A stretch of 64,000 nucleotides of DNA from Fibrobacter sp. UWR2 (lineage in GTDB: Bacteria; Fibrobacterota; Fibrobacteria; Fibrobacterales; Fibrobacteraceae): NCBI RefSeq assembly GCF_002210285.1, contig NZ_MWQE01000001.1, positions 248,001 through 312,000 of the forward strand. Direction: 5' to 3'. Position 1 is the stretch's first letter. The number at the start of each line of letters is the position of its first letter. A program made the position numbers and the translations under genes. Positions 8,283 through 16,463 of this stretch are shown piece by piece. The notes under the pieces are model-generated. The model had not been told where the DNA came from. It searched no databases and saw only the letters and a program-made list of their open reading frames with translations.

Positions 8283-8313
8283 GGTCGCTCCCTCGCGGGG
8301 CGGCCTTTTTTTT
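8283..8313 (+). terminator. Terminator of rpsB-tsf
   Basis: GGTCGCTCC (8283-8291) pairs with GGGGCGGCC (8297-8305) through two G-T wobbles; eight Ts follow (8306-8313). Confidence 0.88.
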
Positions 8314-8434
8314 ATTTGGAGAACTTGTTCAGTGGACATTTTTGTCCACAGTAAATTTTTTTTATACTGCAATCTCTTTTTTTTAAAGTGTATATTACAA
8401 CCAGGTTATGGTTTGTTGCTCGATGGAGGTGCCT

Positions 8435-10348
8435 ATGCAGAAGCATTCCTCGGGTGTTTTAGCGGCGTCGGTTGTCGTTGCTGGGTTGTTTGGGGGTTGT
8501 ACGGAGTCAACCGATAGTGGGGTTTCTCCAGTGGTGGGGGATTCCTCAGCCGCGGCTTTTCTGTCATCTGCAGACCTTCAGGGAGACGGTACGTCTTCTA
8601 CTGAAAATCCTATCGTCAGTTCGTCGGGAGGAACTCTCGTGAGTTCCTCTTCAGGGATTCATCCCGTTTCGTCTTCTGCATCTCTTCCTGCTTCTTCAGC
8701 AACATTTCCTCCTGTTTCGTCTTCTAGCGAGATAGAATTCGTTTATGTGGCTCCGGCGAATTTCTCGGATACGGTGAATGGCGCTGTGTTTAACATGGTG
8801 TATGTGGCGGGAGGCTCGTATACGCGTGGTTGCGATAACTGCGCCGAACAGGACAAAATCTACGAGACCCCTGCACACAAGGTGACGGTTGGCGATTATC
8901 ATGCGGCAAAAACCGAGATTACAATCGGGCAGTGGAACGCCGTGATGGGAGGCAAGAAGAGTGCATGGGAATCAGACAACGCTCCAAAAATAGGTGTGAG
9001 CTGGTTCGATGCGAACGCTTTTGCATGCAAGCTTGAGCAACTGACGGGCCACCAGTACCGTTTGCTGACTGACGCCGAATGGGAATTCGCGGCGCGTGGC
9101 GGCAAGGACGGTGTTGCGGACAACTTCAAGTTTTCTGGTAGTAATTCTGTTGATGATGTTGCGTGGTATTCTGAAAATAGTGGTGGAAAAGCTCATGATG
9201 TGGCGACCAAGAAACCTAATAAGCTTGGCCTCTATGATATGAGCGGTAATTCCTGGGAATGGGTGTACGACTGGCTTGTAGGCTATACTTCCGGAGACAA
9301 GGTGAATCCGGTTCAGCTTACGGGCGCCGGCAACAAGACGCGTCGTGGGGGCAGTTATGGAGAGCCTGCCGAATTTGCACGCGTGAGCCGTCGTGCCATC
9401 CGCAGCCGTGACGGCGCTGCCGATATGGGGTTCCGAATAGGGGTTTCGTCGGAACTCCCGCCGGGGATGGTTGGCCCCTGCGAGGCGGCGAACCCCTCGG
9501 CTGCGGTATGCGATGGCAACAAGAATCGGGATTGTCGCCTGATTACGGATCCCGACGAGGCGTGGGTCAGCGACGACTATACCGTGGTAATCGGTGAAGA
9601 CGGCGTTGCCGCTGTTTCTGGGTATCCGAATGTTTCTGGCCAGTGGTACACGCTCAATAACCGCAGTTTCAATGTGGTCACCAAGAGCGGAACCAAGACG
9701 TATGCCTACTACGTGTTCAGCGAAGATGAACTCACCATGATCAGTGACGACGGCATTCCATACCGTCTCTACCGCCGCGCCGCAAGTGAGGCGAAGAACA
9801 AGGTGAACCTCCCGACAGTCAGCAACCCGAAGACCTTGGAGCAGTTGATTGCGGCGGTAGAGCCCGAACGCCTCGTGACCGATGAACAACTTGCTCATCC
9901 CGATACGAGCGTGCGTGATCCGCGAATCGCTGCTGCTAGCGGATATACCTGGTTCTTTGATGGCCGTTGCTGTGGTGGAAACCACAAGTACCGCTTCCAT
10001 CTAGATAGGAATGGTGATGCGGAATTCGTCGTGATGGATTACGATGACACGCACCACGAGAATATTCTCGCTAAAGGCCGCTGGTTCACCGTAGGCAATA
10101 TCGGGCTTCACATTGTGCTGAATGGAAAGTATTTCAACTACCTCTATACCGCAGGCGAACGCACCATGAGTTACAGCGAGTATATGCCTGCTGGGCCTAT
10201 CTTCTGCCATATCTCGTTCCAGAGTTACGAACGTGGGGATTTCCGCATATTCAACAAGACCGTTTTTGATGACAAGATTAAACGGCCTCGTGGGTTTAAT
10301 GGAGAGAATCCTGTTTATGAGGCGGGCGACTACCAGTGGGGTTCGTGA
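8435..10348 (+). CDS. Lipoprotein with FGE-sulfatase (SUMF1-like) domain and C-terminal repeat domain
   Basis: 637 residues. The ATG at 8435 is preferred to the one at 8408 because GGAGGT (8425-8430) precedes it and a lipobox (LFGGC, Cys at residue 21) follows. Residues about 22-105 are a Ser/Thr-rich linker. Residues about 120-345 match the FGE-sulfatase fold: MVYVAGGSYTRG, the W-E-F-A-A-R-G-G segment, DMSGNSWEWVYDW, RRGGSYGE and DMGFRIG. Such domains include formylglycine-generating enzymes but in lipoproteins often serve as surface modules of unproven activity. The remaining 290 residues have no family I recognise and contain two similar stretches (about 385-455 and 520-600). It overlaps the next start by one base (TGATG), so the two are translationally coupled. 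Confidence 0.8.
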   Translation: MQKHSSGVLAASVVVAGLFGGCTESTDSGVSPVVGDSSAAAFLSSADLQGDGTSSTENPIVSSSGGTLVSSSSGIHPVSSSASLPASSATFPPVSSSSEIEFVYVAPANFSDTVNGAVFNMVYVAGGSYTRGCDNCAEQDKIYETPAHKVTVGDYHAAKTEITIGQWNAVMGGKKSAWESDNAPKIGVSWFDANAFACKLEQLTGHQYRLLTDAEWEFAARGGKDGVADNFKFSGSNSVDDVAWYSENSGGKAHDVATKKPNKLGLYDMSGNSWEWVYDWLVGYTSGDKVNPVQLTGAGNKTRRGGSYGEPAEFARVSRRAIRSRDGAADMGFRIGVSSELPPGMVGPCEAANPSAAVCDGNKNRDCRLITDPDEAWVSDDYTVVIGEDGVAAVSGYPNVSGQWYTLNNRSFNVVTKSGTKTYAYYVFSEDELTMISDDGIPYRLYRRAASEAKNKVNLPTVSNPKTLEQLIAAVEPERLVTDEQLAHPDTSVRDPRIAAASGYTWFFDGRCCGGNHKYRFHLDRNGDAEFVVMDYDDTHHENILAKGRWFTVGNIGLHIVLNGKYFNYLYTAGERTMSYSEYMPAGPIFCHISFQSYERGDFRIFNKTVFDDKIKRPRGFNGENPVYEAGDYQWGS

Positions 10349-11439
10349 TGCGCGTGCAGTTTACATCCTTTACTGCGGTCGCAGCTGTCATGGCGCTCAC
10401 TGTGTTGGCCGCATGTGGCGATTCGGATTTGTCATCAGATCCGCAGTCCGCCGACTCTGCGGAGCCCGCCTCATCATCGCAATCTGAAACGTCGATTATA
10501 GAATCCTGTTCTTCTGACTCGGAAATTCCTAGCTCCTGGAATATGTTTGGGGGGTCATCTGCGCAGGATTCACCGGAATGGTCTTCTGCGGCCTTGTCGT
10601 CGGAGGCCATTCCGGATCCTTCTTCTGACGGACATCTTTCGCCTGAGATGTCGTCATCGATCGAGCCAACGTCCTCGTCTGCGATTGTTGAAGCCTCTCC
10701 GGAGATTGTCCTGGACAAGGACGGCTTCGCGACGGTGGCCGATGTATATCGGGGTCTTGCTCCCGGAGAGAAGGCTGTTTTCATCATCAGACATTCGGAG
10801 CGTGAAGATGCCGTGACGATAGAGACGGAACTCACGGCAAACGGCATCAAGATGGCGCAAAACTTGGGGGCGGCTCTCAAAAGTGACGAGGAATTCTCGT
10901 ATGTCACCTCGGGATTCGTGCGTACGAACGAGACTGCGAATAATATCTCGAAAGGCAGGGGAGAGGCGAGTCTCCCGAAACTCATCACGAATTACGACAT
11001 CACTGGCAACTGGTTCCTGAAAATCTCGGCAGATTCTTTGGCGCAGTATGGGACTGTGCTTGGAATGAGGGGCGGTTCCGTTGAACTCATGTCGCATTGG
11101 GCGTACGAGGGCGGCTATCCCGACGCGCTCTACGAATTAGGACCGCGTGCACAGGAATTCATGCAGTCCGTGATTCTCAAGAATCTGCCAAAATGGAAAC
11201 GTGTGACAATCATGGTGTCTCACGATATCTTCGTGATGCCGCTCGCCGTTTTTGGCTCGCAGAAGAAGGTCGCACTCAAGTACTACGAGGATTACCACTG
11301 GATTAACTATATCGCGGGTCTAGCCGTCATTGCCGACGAGCAGAACAACCTGCGTTACATCCCCGTGAAAGGCGCCGAGTCAGGAGTTATAGACTATCTG
11401 GCTATTTATATGGCGGAACACGGGGGCTATTCCAGGTAA
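10348..11439 (+). CDS. Lipoprotein with histidine phosphatase domain
   Basis: 363 residues. The ATG at 10348 shares its A with the previous TGA. A signal peptide ends in the lipobox VLAAC. A serine-rich acidic linker (to about residue 115) precedes a histidine phosphatase (phosphoglycerate mutase-like) domain: the RHSE motif in FIIRHSERED carries the phospho-accepting His, and SHDIFVMPL supplies the second catalytic His. The domain is complete to the C-terminus. It is predicted to be anchored to the envelope and to hydrolyse a phosphoester, substrate unknown. Together with the FGE-like lipoprotein it forms a two-gene surface operon. Confidence 0.8.
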   Translation: MRVQFTSFTAVAAVMALTVLAACGDSDLSSDPQSADSAEPASSSQSETSIIESCSSDSEIPSSWNMFGGSSAQDSPEWSSAALSSEAIPDPSSDGHLSPEMSSSIEPTSSSAIVEASPEIVLDKDGFATVADVYRGLAPGEKAVFIIRHSEREDAVTIETELTANGIKMAQNLGAALKSDEEFSYVTSGFVRTNETANNISKGRGEASLPKLITNYDITGNWFLKISADSLAQYGTVLGMRGGSVELMSHWAYEGGYPDALYELGPRAQEFMQSVILKNLPKWKRVTIMVSHDIFVMPLAVFGSQKKVALKYYEDYHWINYIAGLAVIADEQNNLRYIPVKGAESGVIDYLAIYMAEHGGYSR

Positions 11440-11582
11440 GTTTGGGAAGTTTTTGTAACAAATTGTAAACAAAATAACGGAAAATAGACCGTTTTTCACT
11501 GAATATCCTGTATATTATTTTGTTTGAAAAATGTTTTCTTATATTTAAAAACACTAACAAACGAATAATAAGGGATATCACC

Positions 11583-12551
11583 ATGAAAAAATACTCTCAC
11601 GCATGGATTGCCTTTATGGCAATTAAACGTCTGGAGGTTATTGCCTCTACAGAAGATGCTTCCGTCGTTAAAGGCGTTAGCGATAGTGTCCGCGCCGAAG
11701 CTAAGGCACTGGTCAAATGGTTCAAAGATTATCGCGACTTCGTTATCGAAGGGGCTTGGTATCCTGACGATGTGTTCAAGGACATGGGTTCGAGCCATAT
11801 TGTGAAGTACCGCCCTTCAGAAGACTCCGCGTATTCTGCGTTTGGTAAATTGCCCTCGACCCATACCATATTCCAGAAGATGACGAAGGTGAAGTCCCCC
11901 CTGCTAGAAAAGCCGTATGTCATTGAAGGCGGTAACTGCGCTGACCGTTGTGAATCTATATCCCACAGTATTGTGGACAATTTTAAGATGCTTCACCGCG
12001 AGGAAAGGGGCTGCCCGATTGCGACTACGGGTAACCATATCGCGATGAGATTCTTTATCCTTAGCCATTACATCGCGGACTGCCACATGCCGCTGCACTG
12101 TGATGCGCGCCCGTTCTCTGATGGTAAGGGCATTCATGGAGCGATCGAGAAGAAATGGGAGGACCAGGTCAACAAGTCCTATAAGATTGACAAGGCCAAC
12201 AATCGTTTCTTCTATGATCCCGATGGCTATCCGCTTCACCTTAATCCCACCCAGTTCGTTCTGGATGTGGAACATGATGTAGAAACGAGAAAATATGCAC
12301 ATGGCTGGGGTACCGGCAACAACAACACCTGGGATTTCATGAGTGTTGTTTCCCAGTACTCCTATGTGTTCTCCTACTACCTGATTCCGGAAACGTTCAA
12401 GAACACTCAGACTATTCAGGAGTTTATGGAACAGACGGAGTGGGGGCGTGACTTTGACAAGTACAGTGTCATGATCTTTGGCGATGCCATCGATTCGCTT
12501 GCGCGTATCTGGCTTCACGTCTGGATCAAGTTCAGGAACTGGTTAAAGTAG
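11583..12551 (+). CDS. Zinc-dependent phospholipase C / S1-P1 nuclease-like protein
   Basis: 322 residues with ATG at 11583. No signal peptide is present: the protein opens MKKYSHAWIAFMAIKRL, where the His/Trp pair resembles the N-terminal zinc ligands of the S1-P1 nuclease/zinc PLC fold. HYIADCHMPLHCD (about residues 160-172) matches the H-x3-D-x2-H-P-LH zinc signature, and a later H-G-A-I-E-K-K-W-E segment fits the following helix. The fold covers nucleases and phospholipases, so substrate is open. A TATATT -10 box lies at 11511-11516, with a weak -35. Its own terminator follows at 12565. The lack of an export signal is unusual for this fold. Confidence 0.6.
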   Translation: MKKYSHAWIAFMAIKRLEVIASTEDASVVKGVSDSVRAEAKALVKWFKDYRDFVIEGAWYPDDVFKDMGSSHIVKYRPSEDSAYSAFGKLPSTHTIFQKMTKVKSPLLEKPYVIEGGNCADRCESISHSIVDNFKMLHREERGCPIATTGNHIAMRFFILSHYIADCHMPLHCDARPFSDGKGIHGAIEKKWEDQVNKSYKIDKANNRFFYDPDGYPLHLNPTQFVLDVEHDVETRKYAHGWGTGNNNTWDFMSVVSQYSYVFSYYLIPETFKNTQTIQEFMEQTEWGRDFDKYSVMIFGDAIDSLARIWLHVWIKFRNWLK

Positions 12552-12564
12552 GAACAAAGAGAAA

Positions 12565-12598
12565 GCCCCGGCTCTAACGAGCCGGGGCAATTTCTTTT
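12565..12598. terminator. Bidirectional terminator between 12551 and the acyl-CoA dehydrogenase
   Basis: GCCCCGGCTC (12565-12574) pairs perfectly with GAGCCGGGGC (12579-12588) around TAAC. Downstream bases are T-rich on both strands, suiting both convergent genes. Confidence 0.88.
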
Positions 12599-12612
12599 CG
12601 CGTTAGCGAGGC

Positions 12613-14325
12613 TTACGCCTTCCTGTAGCTCTCCATGCTTTCCACGTTCACGCTCTTCACGAAGTTGTAGTGCTTGGCGACTTCGGCTTCGGCGAGGTTC
12701 AGGTACACCTTCATGCTCTTTTCGAACAGTTCCGGTGCCTTGGTGGCGTCGCGGAGCATGAGCTGGCTCATCACGCAGTTGGCGGCGAGTTCGTACAAGT
12801 GACGGCTGCAAAGGTCGGTGAACTCGTTGTTGTTCGCGGCCTTCACAGTTTCGATAGCTTCGTTGAACTTCGCGTCCATGGCCTTCGCGCGGGCCTTGAG
12901 GCTCTCGTATTCGGCGGCCACTTCGCCCGCTTCCAGTTCCTCGAGCATCTGGCTGTAGGTTCCGGTGTTGATGTGCGGGAGTGCTGCAACGGTCTGCAAC
13001 TGCGTCGTGCCTTCGTAAATGGAGGTGATGCGAGCGTCGCGGTAGAGGCGCTGGCAAGCGTATTCGAGCATGTAGCCCGAACCGCCGTGAACCTGGATGC
13101 TGTCGTAGGCGTTCAGGTTCGCGTATTCGGAGTTCATGCCCTTCGCAAGCGGCGTGCAAGCTGAAGCGAGTTTCTGGTACAGCTTGAGTTCAGCCTTCTC
13201 CTCGTCGGAGAGCTTGCGGGTGCGCTCGATGTCCTCGAGGCCCTTATAGATATCTACATAGCGGGCTGTCTGGTACAGGAGTGCGCGGCCTGCGTCGAGG
13301 CGTGCCTTGATGTTGGAAATCATCTCGTAGACAGCTGGGAAGTTCACGATGGCCTGGCCGAACTGCTTACGGTCCTTGGCATAGGCGAGAGCTTCGTTGT
13401 ATGCCATCTGGCTGATGCCCACGGACTGTGCGGCAATGCCCAGGCGGGCGCCGTTCATGAGGGCCATCACGTACTTGATGAGGCCGAACTTGCGGCGGCC
13501 ACAGAGTTCCGCCTTTGCGTTCTTATAGACAAGTTCGCAGGTCGGGCTTCCGTGGATGCCGAGCTTGTTCTCGATGCGGCGCACGTTCACGCCACCGTCG
13601 CGCTTGTCGTAGATGAACATGGAAAGGCCGCGGCCGTCATGGGTGCCTTCTTCGGAGCGGGCGAGCACCAGGTGGATGTCGCTGTCGCCGTTCGTGATGA
13701 AGCGCTTGACACCGTTCAGGTACCAGCACTTGTCTTCTTCGCTGTAGGTGGCCTTGAGCATCACGCGCTGCAGGTCGGAACCGGCATCGGGTTCGGTCAG
13801 GTCCATAGACATCGTCTCGCCGGCGCACACGCGCGGGATAAAGCGGGAACGCTGGTCCTCGTCGCCGAATTCATACAAGGTCTCGATGCAGTCCTGCAGG
13901 GACCAAATGTTCTCGAAACCGGCGTCCGCGGAGGCGATCATTTCGTTGATGGCCGTGTAGGCGGTAATCGGGAAGTTCAGGCCGCCGAAGCGGCGCGGCA
14001 TGGTCACGCCATTGAGGCCAGCCTTGCGGGTGGCTTCCAGGTTCTCGTAGGTCTTGCTTGCGTAACGCACGCGGCCGTTTTCGCAGTGCGGGCCTTCGGC
14101 GTCCACGTCTTCCGAGTTCGGGAACACGGTGTTCGCGGTGATGTCGCCTGCGACTTCGAGCACGCGGTTGTAGCTGTCTATCGCGTCGGCGTAGTCTTCC
14201 GGCGCATAGTCAAAGCTGTCCTTGTCGGCGTAGCCGTTTTCCTTGAGCTCCACGATGCGCTGCATCAGAGGAGAACTTTCAAGGTTGAACTTAATCTCTG
14301 GATGGTCTGTGTAAAAATTCGCCAT
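12613..14325 (-). CDS. Acyl-CoA dehydrogenase, long form
   Basis: FAD enzyme that oxidises (or, with suitable partners, reduces) acyl-CoA at the alpha-beta bond and exchanges electrons with ETF. 570 residues, about 190 longer than the classical family: the extra C-terminal helical domain is typical of the 3-methylmercaptopropionyl-CoA/AcdA-like subfamily. Visible motifs are MDLTEPDAGSDL, the signature at A-K-D-R-K-Q-F-G-Q, VHGGSGYMLEY, and the IYEGTTQLQT stretch holding the likely catalytic Glu. Third gene of etfB-etfA-acd; it starts 5 bases after etfA ends. The natural substrate cannot be told from sequence. Confidence 0.9.
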   Translation of the reverse strand: MANFYTDHPEIKFNLESSPLMQRIVELKENGYADKDSFDYAPEDYADAIDSYNRVLEVAGDITANTVFPNSEDVDAEGPHCENGRVRYASKTYENLEATRKAGLNGVTMPRRFGGLNFPITAYTAINEMIASADAGFENIWSLQDCIETLYEFGDEDQRSRFIPRVCAGETMSMDLTEPDAGSDLQRVMLKATYSEEDKCWYLNGVKRFITNGDSDIHLVLARSEEGTHDGRGLSMFIYDKRDGGVNVRRIENKLGIHGSPTCELVYKNAKAELCGRRKFGLIKYVMALMNGARLGIAAQSVGISQMAYNEALAYAKDRKQFGQAIVNFPAVYEMISNIKARLDAGRALLYQTARYVDIYKGLEDIERTRKLSDEEKAELKLYQKLASACTPLAKGMNSEYANLNAYDSIQVHGGSGYMLEYACQRLYRDARITSIYEGTTQLQTVAALPHINTGTYSQMLEELEAGEVAAEYESLKARAKAMDAKFNEAIETVKAANNNEFTDLCSRHLYELAANCVMSQLMLRDATKAPELFEKSMKVYLNLAEAEVAKHYNFVKSVNVESMESYRKA

Positions 14326-14330
14326 AACGC

Positions 14331-15356
14331 CTACTTGTTGTTTGCCTTGTAATACTTGATCATCTTCGGGATGACCTCTTCGACGGTGCCGTTGATCACG
14401 TAGTCAGCGATAGCGTTGATCGGGGCGTCGGGGTCGGAGTTCACGGAGATGATGATTCCTGAATCCTGCATGCCGGCGAGGTGCTGAATCTGGCCGGAGA
14501 TACCGCAGGCGATATACACCTTCGGGCGTACGGTCACGCCGGTCTGGCCAATCTGGCGGTCATGATCGGCAAAGCCCGCGTCGATAGCGGCACGGCTTGC
14601 GCCCACTTCGGCGTGGAGTTCCTTCGCCAGTTCGAACAGCATGTCGAAGTTTTCCTTGGAGCCCATGCCATAACCACCGGCCACCACGATGGGTGCGCCC
14701 TTGAGGTTGTGCTTGGCCTTTTCCACATGGCGTTCGAGCACCTTGACCACGTATTCCGTTTCCGGCACGTACTTGGCCACGTCGTGCTTGATGACTTCGC
14801 CCTTGTAGTTCGGGTCCACGATTTCCTTCTTCATCACGCCTTCGCGCACCGTCGCCATCTGCGGGCGGTGTTCCGGGTTCACGATGGTAGCGACGATGTT
14901 GCCGCCGAACGCCGGGCGAATCTGGCAGAGCTGGTTTTCGTAGAACTTCTTCACGCCGCCGATGCTCATTTCGAAGCTGTCGATTTCGAGTTCGGTACAG
15001 TCGGCGGTAAGGCCGCTGTGCATGGCGCTGGAAATACGCGGGCCTAAGTCACGGCCAATCACCGTTGCACCGAGCAGGCAAATCTGCGGCTGCTCTTCCT
15101 TGAAGAGGTTCACCACGAGAGAAGCGTGCGGGTTGGTGGTGTAGGGGAAGAGCCCTTCGGCGTCGAACACATGGACCTTGTCCACACCGTAGGGGAACAC
15201 CTGCTTTTCGATTCCGTCGAGGCCCTTGCCTGCGCAGATGCATTCGAGCTGAACGCCGAGCGTGTTGGCGAGCTTGCGGCCCTTGGACAAAAGTTCGAGG
15301 GAAACATCGACAACGGTCGTGCCCTCAATTTCGCAATATACAAATACGTTATTCAT
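14331..15356 (-). CDS. etfA: Electron transfer flavoprotein alpha subunit
   Basis: 341 residues. The C-terminal FAD domain is complete: VVAGGYGMGSKENF, VGASRAAIDAGF, QIGQTGVTVRPKVYIACGISGQIQH and IISVNSDPDAPIN are hallmark FAD-binding segments. The N-terminal half holds the subunit interface domain. It pairs with EtfB upstream and passes electrons between the acyl-CoA dehydrogenase and the respiratory or redox pool. Four bases separate it from etfB. Confidence 0.95.
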   Translation of the reverse strand: MNNVFVYCEIEGTTVVDVSLELLSKGRKLANTLGVQLECICAGKGLDGIEKQVFPYGVDKVHVFDAEGLFPYTTNPHASLVVNLFKEEQPQICLLGATVIGRDLGPRISSAMHSGLTADCTELEIDSFEMSIGGVKKFYENQLCQIRPAFGGNIVATIVNPEHRPQMATVREGVMKKEIVDPNYKGEVIKHDVAKYVPETEYVVKVLERHVEKAKHNLKGAPIVVAGGYGMGSKENFDMLFELAKELHAEVGASRAAIDAGFADHDRQIGQTGVTVRPKVYIACGISGQIQHLAGMQDSGIIISVNSDPDAPINAIADYVINGTVEEVIPKMIKYYKANNK

Positions 15357-15359
15357 AGG

Positions 15360-16241
15360 CTAGCCAATAATCTTCCCGTCTAAAAGTTCCTTGATAAGTC
15401 CTTCGACGTCGGCGTCGCTTGCGGTGAGCGTGCGGCTTTCCTTCGCCTTGAACACGATGTTCTTGACAGCCTTCACGTTCGTCGGCGAACCGGCCTTACC
15501 GATCTGGGCAGGGTCTGCGTCGATGTCGGCGGCACCCCACTGCGGAATGTTCAGGTAGGGCTTCTTCGCGATGAGGGCTTCGTACTTTTCGGCATCTTCC
15601 GGCTTGCGTTCGGCAACCACAGTTGCGTTCTTGAACTTCATGAGGCGCTTTGCGTTGCGCGGACGGCACGGGGCCGCACTTCCGTTCACGGTCACGACCA
15701 GCGGGAGCGGTGCTTCCACCGTTTCCACGCCACCGTCGATGTGGCGGCGGATCACGACCTTGCGGGCCTTTTCGTCGAGGGAGAGGATTTCTTCGGCGTA
15801 GGTCACCTGGGTGAGGCCGAGCTTTTCTGCAATCTGCGGACCGACCTGTGCGGTATCGCCGTCGATAGCCTGGCGGCCACCGAGAATGATGTCGTAGTCG
15901 CCAATCTTCTTGACGGCCTGGGCGAGCGTGTAGCTCGTGGCGAGAGTGTCTGCACCACCGAGCGGGCGGTCCGTCACCACGAAACCCTCGTCGGCACCGC
16001 GGTACAGAGCTTCGCGGACGACTTCGGCAGACTTCGGGAGACCCATCGTCAGCACAGAGATGGTGGAACCCGGGAACTGGTCCTTCAAACGAAGGGCTTG
16101 CTCCAGGGCGTTCAGGTCTTCGGGGTTGAAGACCGCGGGCAATGCGGCACGATTGATGGTTCCCTGCTCCGTCATGGCATCGGGGCCCACGTTTCGTGTA
16201 TCAGGTACTTGCTTAGCAAGCACAACGATTTTAAGACTCAT
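15360..16241 (-). CDS. etfB: Electron transfer flavoprotein beta subunit
   Basis: 293 residues. Conserved features are IVVLAKQVPDT at the N-terminus, LNALEQALRLKD, GRQAIDGDTAQVGPQIAE and LPLVVTVNG. First gene of the etfB-etfA-acd operon; AAGGA lies just before its ATG on the minus strand. The subunit is somewhat longer than mitochondrial EtfB (about 255), which is common in bacteria where this form can take part in bifurcation. Whether this pair bifurcates cannot be decided by eye. Confidence 0.94.
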   Translation of the reverse strand: MSLKIVVLAKQVPDTRNVGPDAMTEQGTINRAALPAVFNPEDLNALEQALRLKDQFPGSTISVLTMGLPKSAEVVREALYRGADEGFVVTDRPLGGADTLATSYTLAQAVKKIGDYDIILGGRQAIDGDTAQVGPQIAEKLGLTQVTYAEEILSLDEKARKVVIRRHIDGGVETVEAPLPLVVTVNGSAAPCRPRNAKRLMKFKNATVVAERKPEDAEKYEALIAKKPYLNIPQWGAADIDADPAQIGKAGSPTNVKAVKNIVFKAKESRTLTASDADVEGLIKELLDGKIIG

Positions 16242-16406
16242 TATATCCTTATAGTGTTGAATTTACGTTTAATGTTTTGCTGTGTACAAGATAGAAATTA
16301 TCGGGTGCTCCGCCCCGACCTCGAGTTGCGGTCTTTCCTACGTCATCTCTGCATAAGAAAATTGACACTTTTTTGTAATAAACTTCTTTTGAGTATGCAC
16401 AATAAA

Positions 16407-16432
16407 AGCCAATCCGTAAATTTGGACTGGCT
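16407..16432 (-). terminator. Terminator of the M6 protease gene
   Basis: AGCCAATCC (16407-16415) pairs with GGACTGGCT (16424-16432) with one mismatch. Read on the minus strand the stem is followed by TTTTATT. Confidence 0.6.
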
Positions 16433-16463
16433 GAAAATAATTTTATCCTATATTATACTTCCG

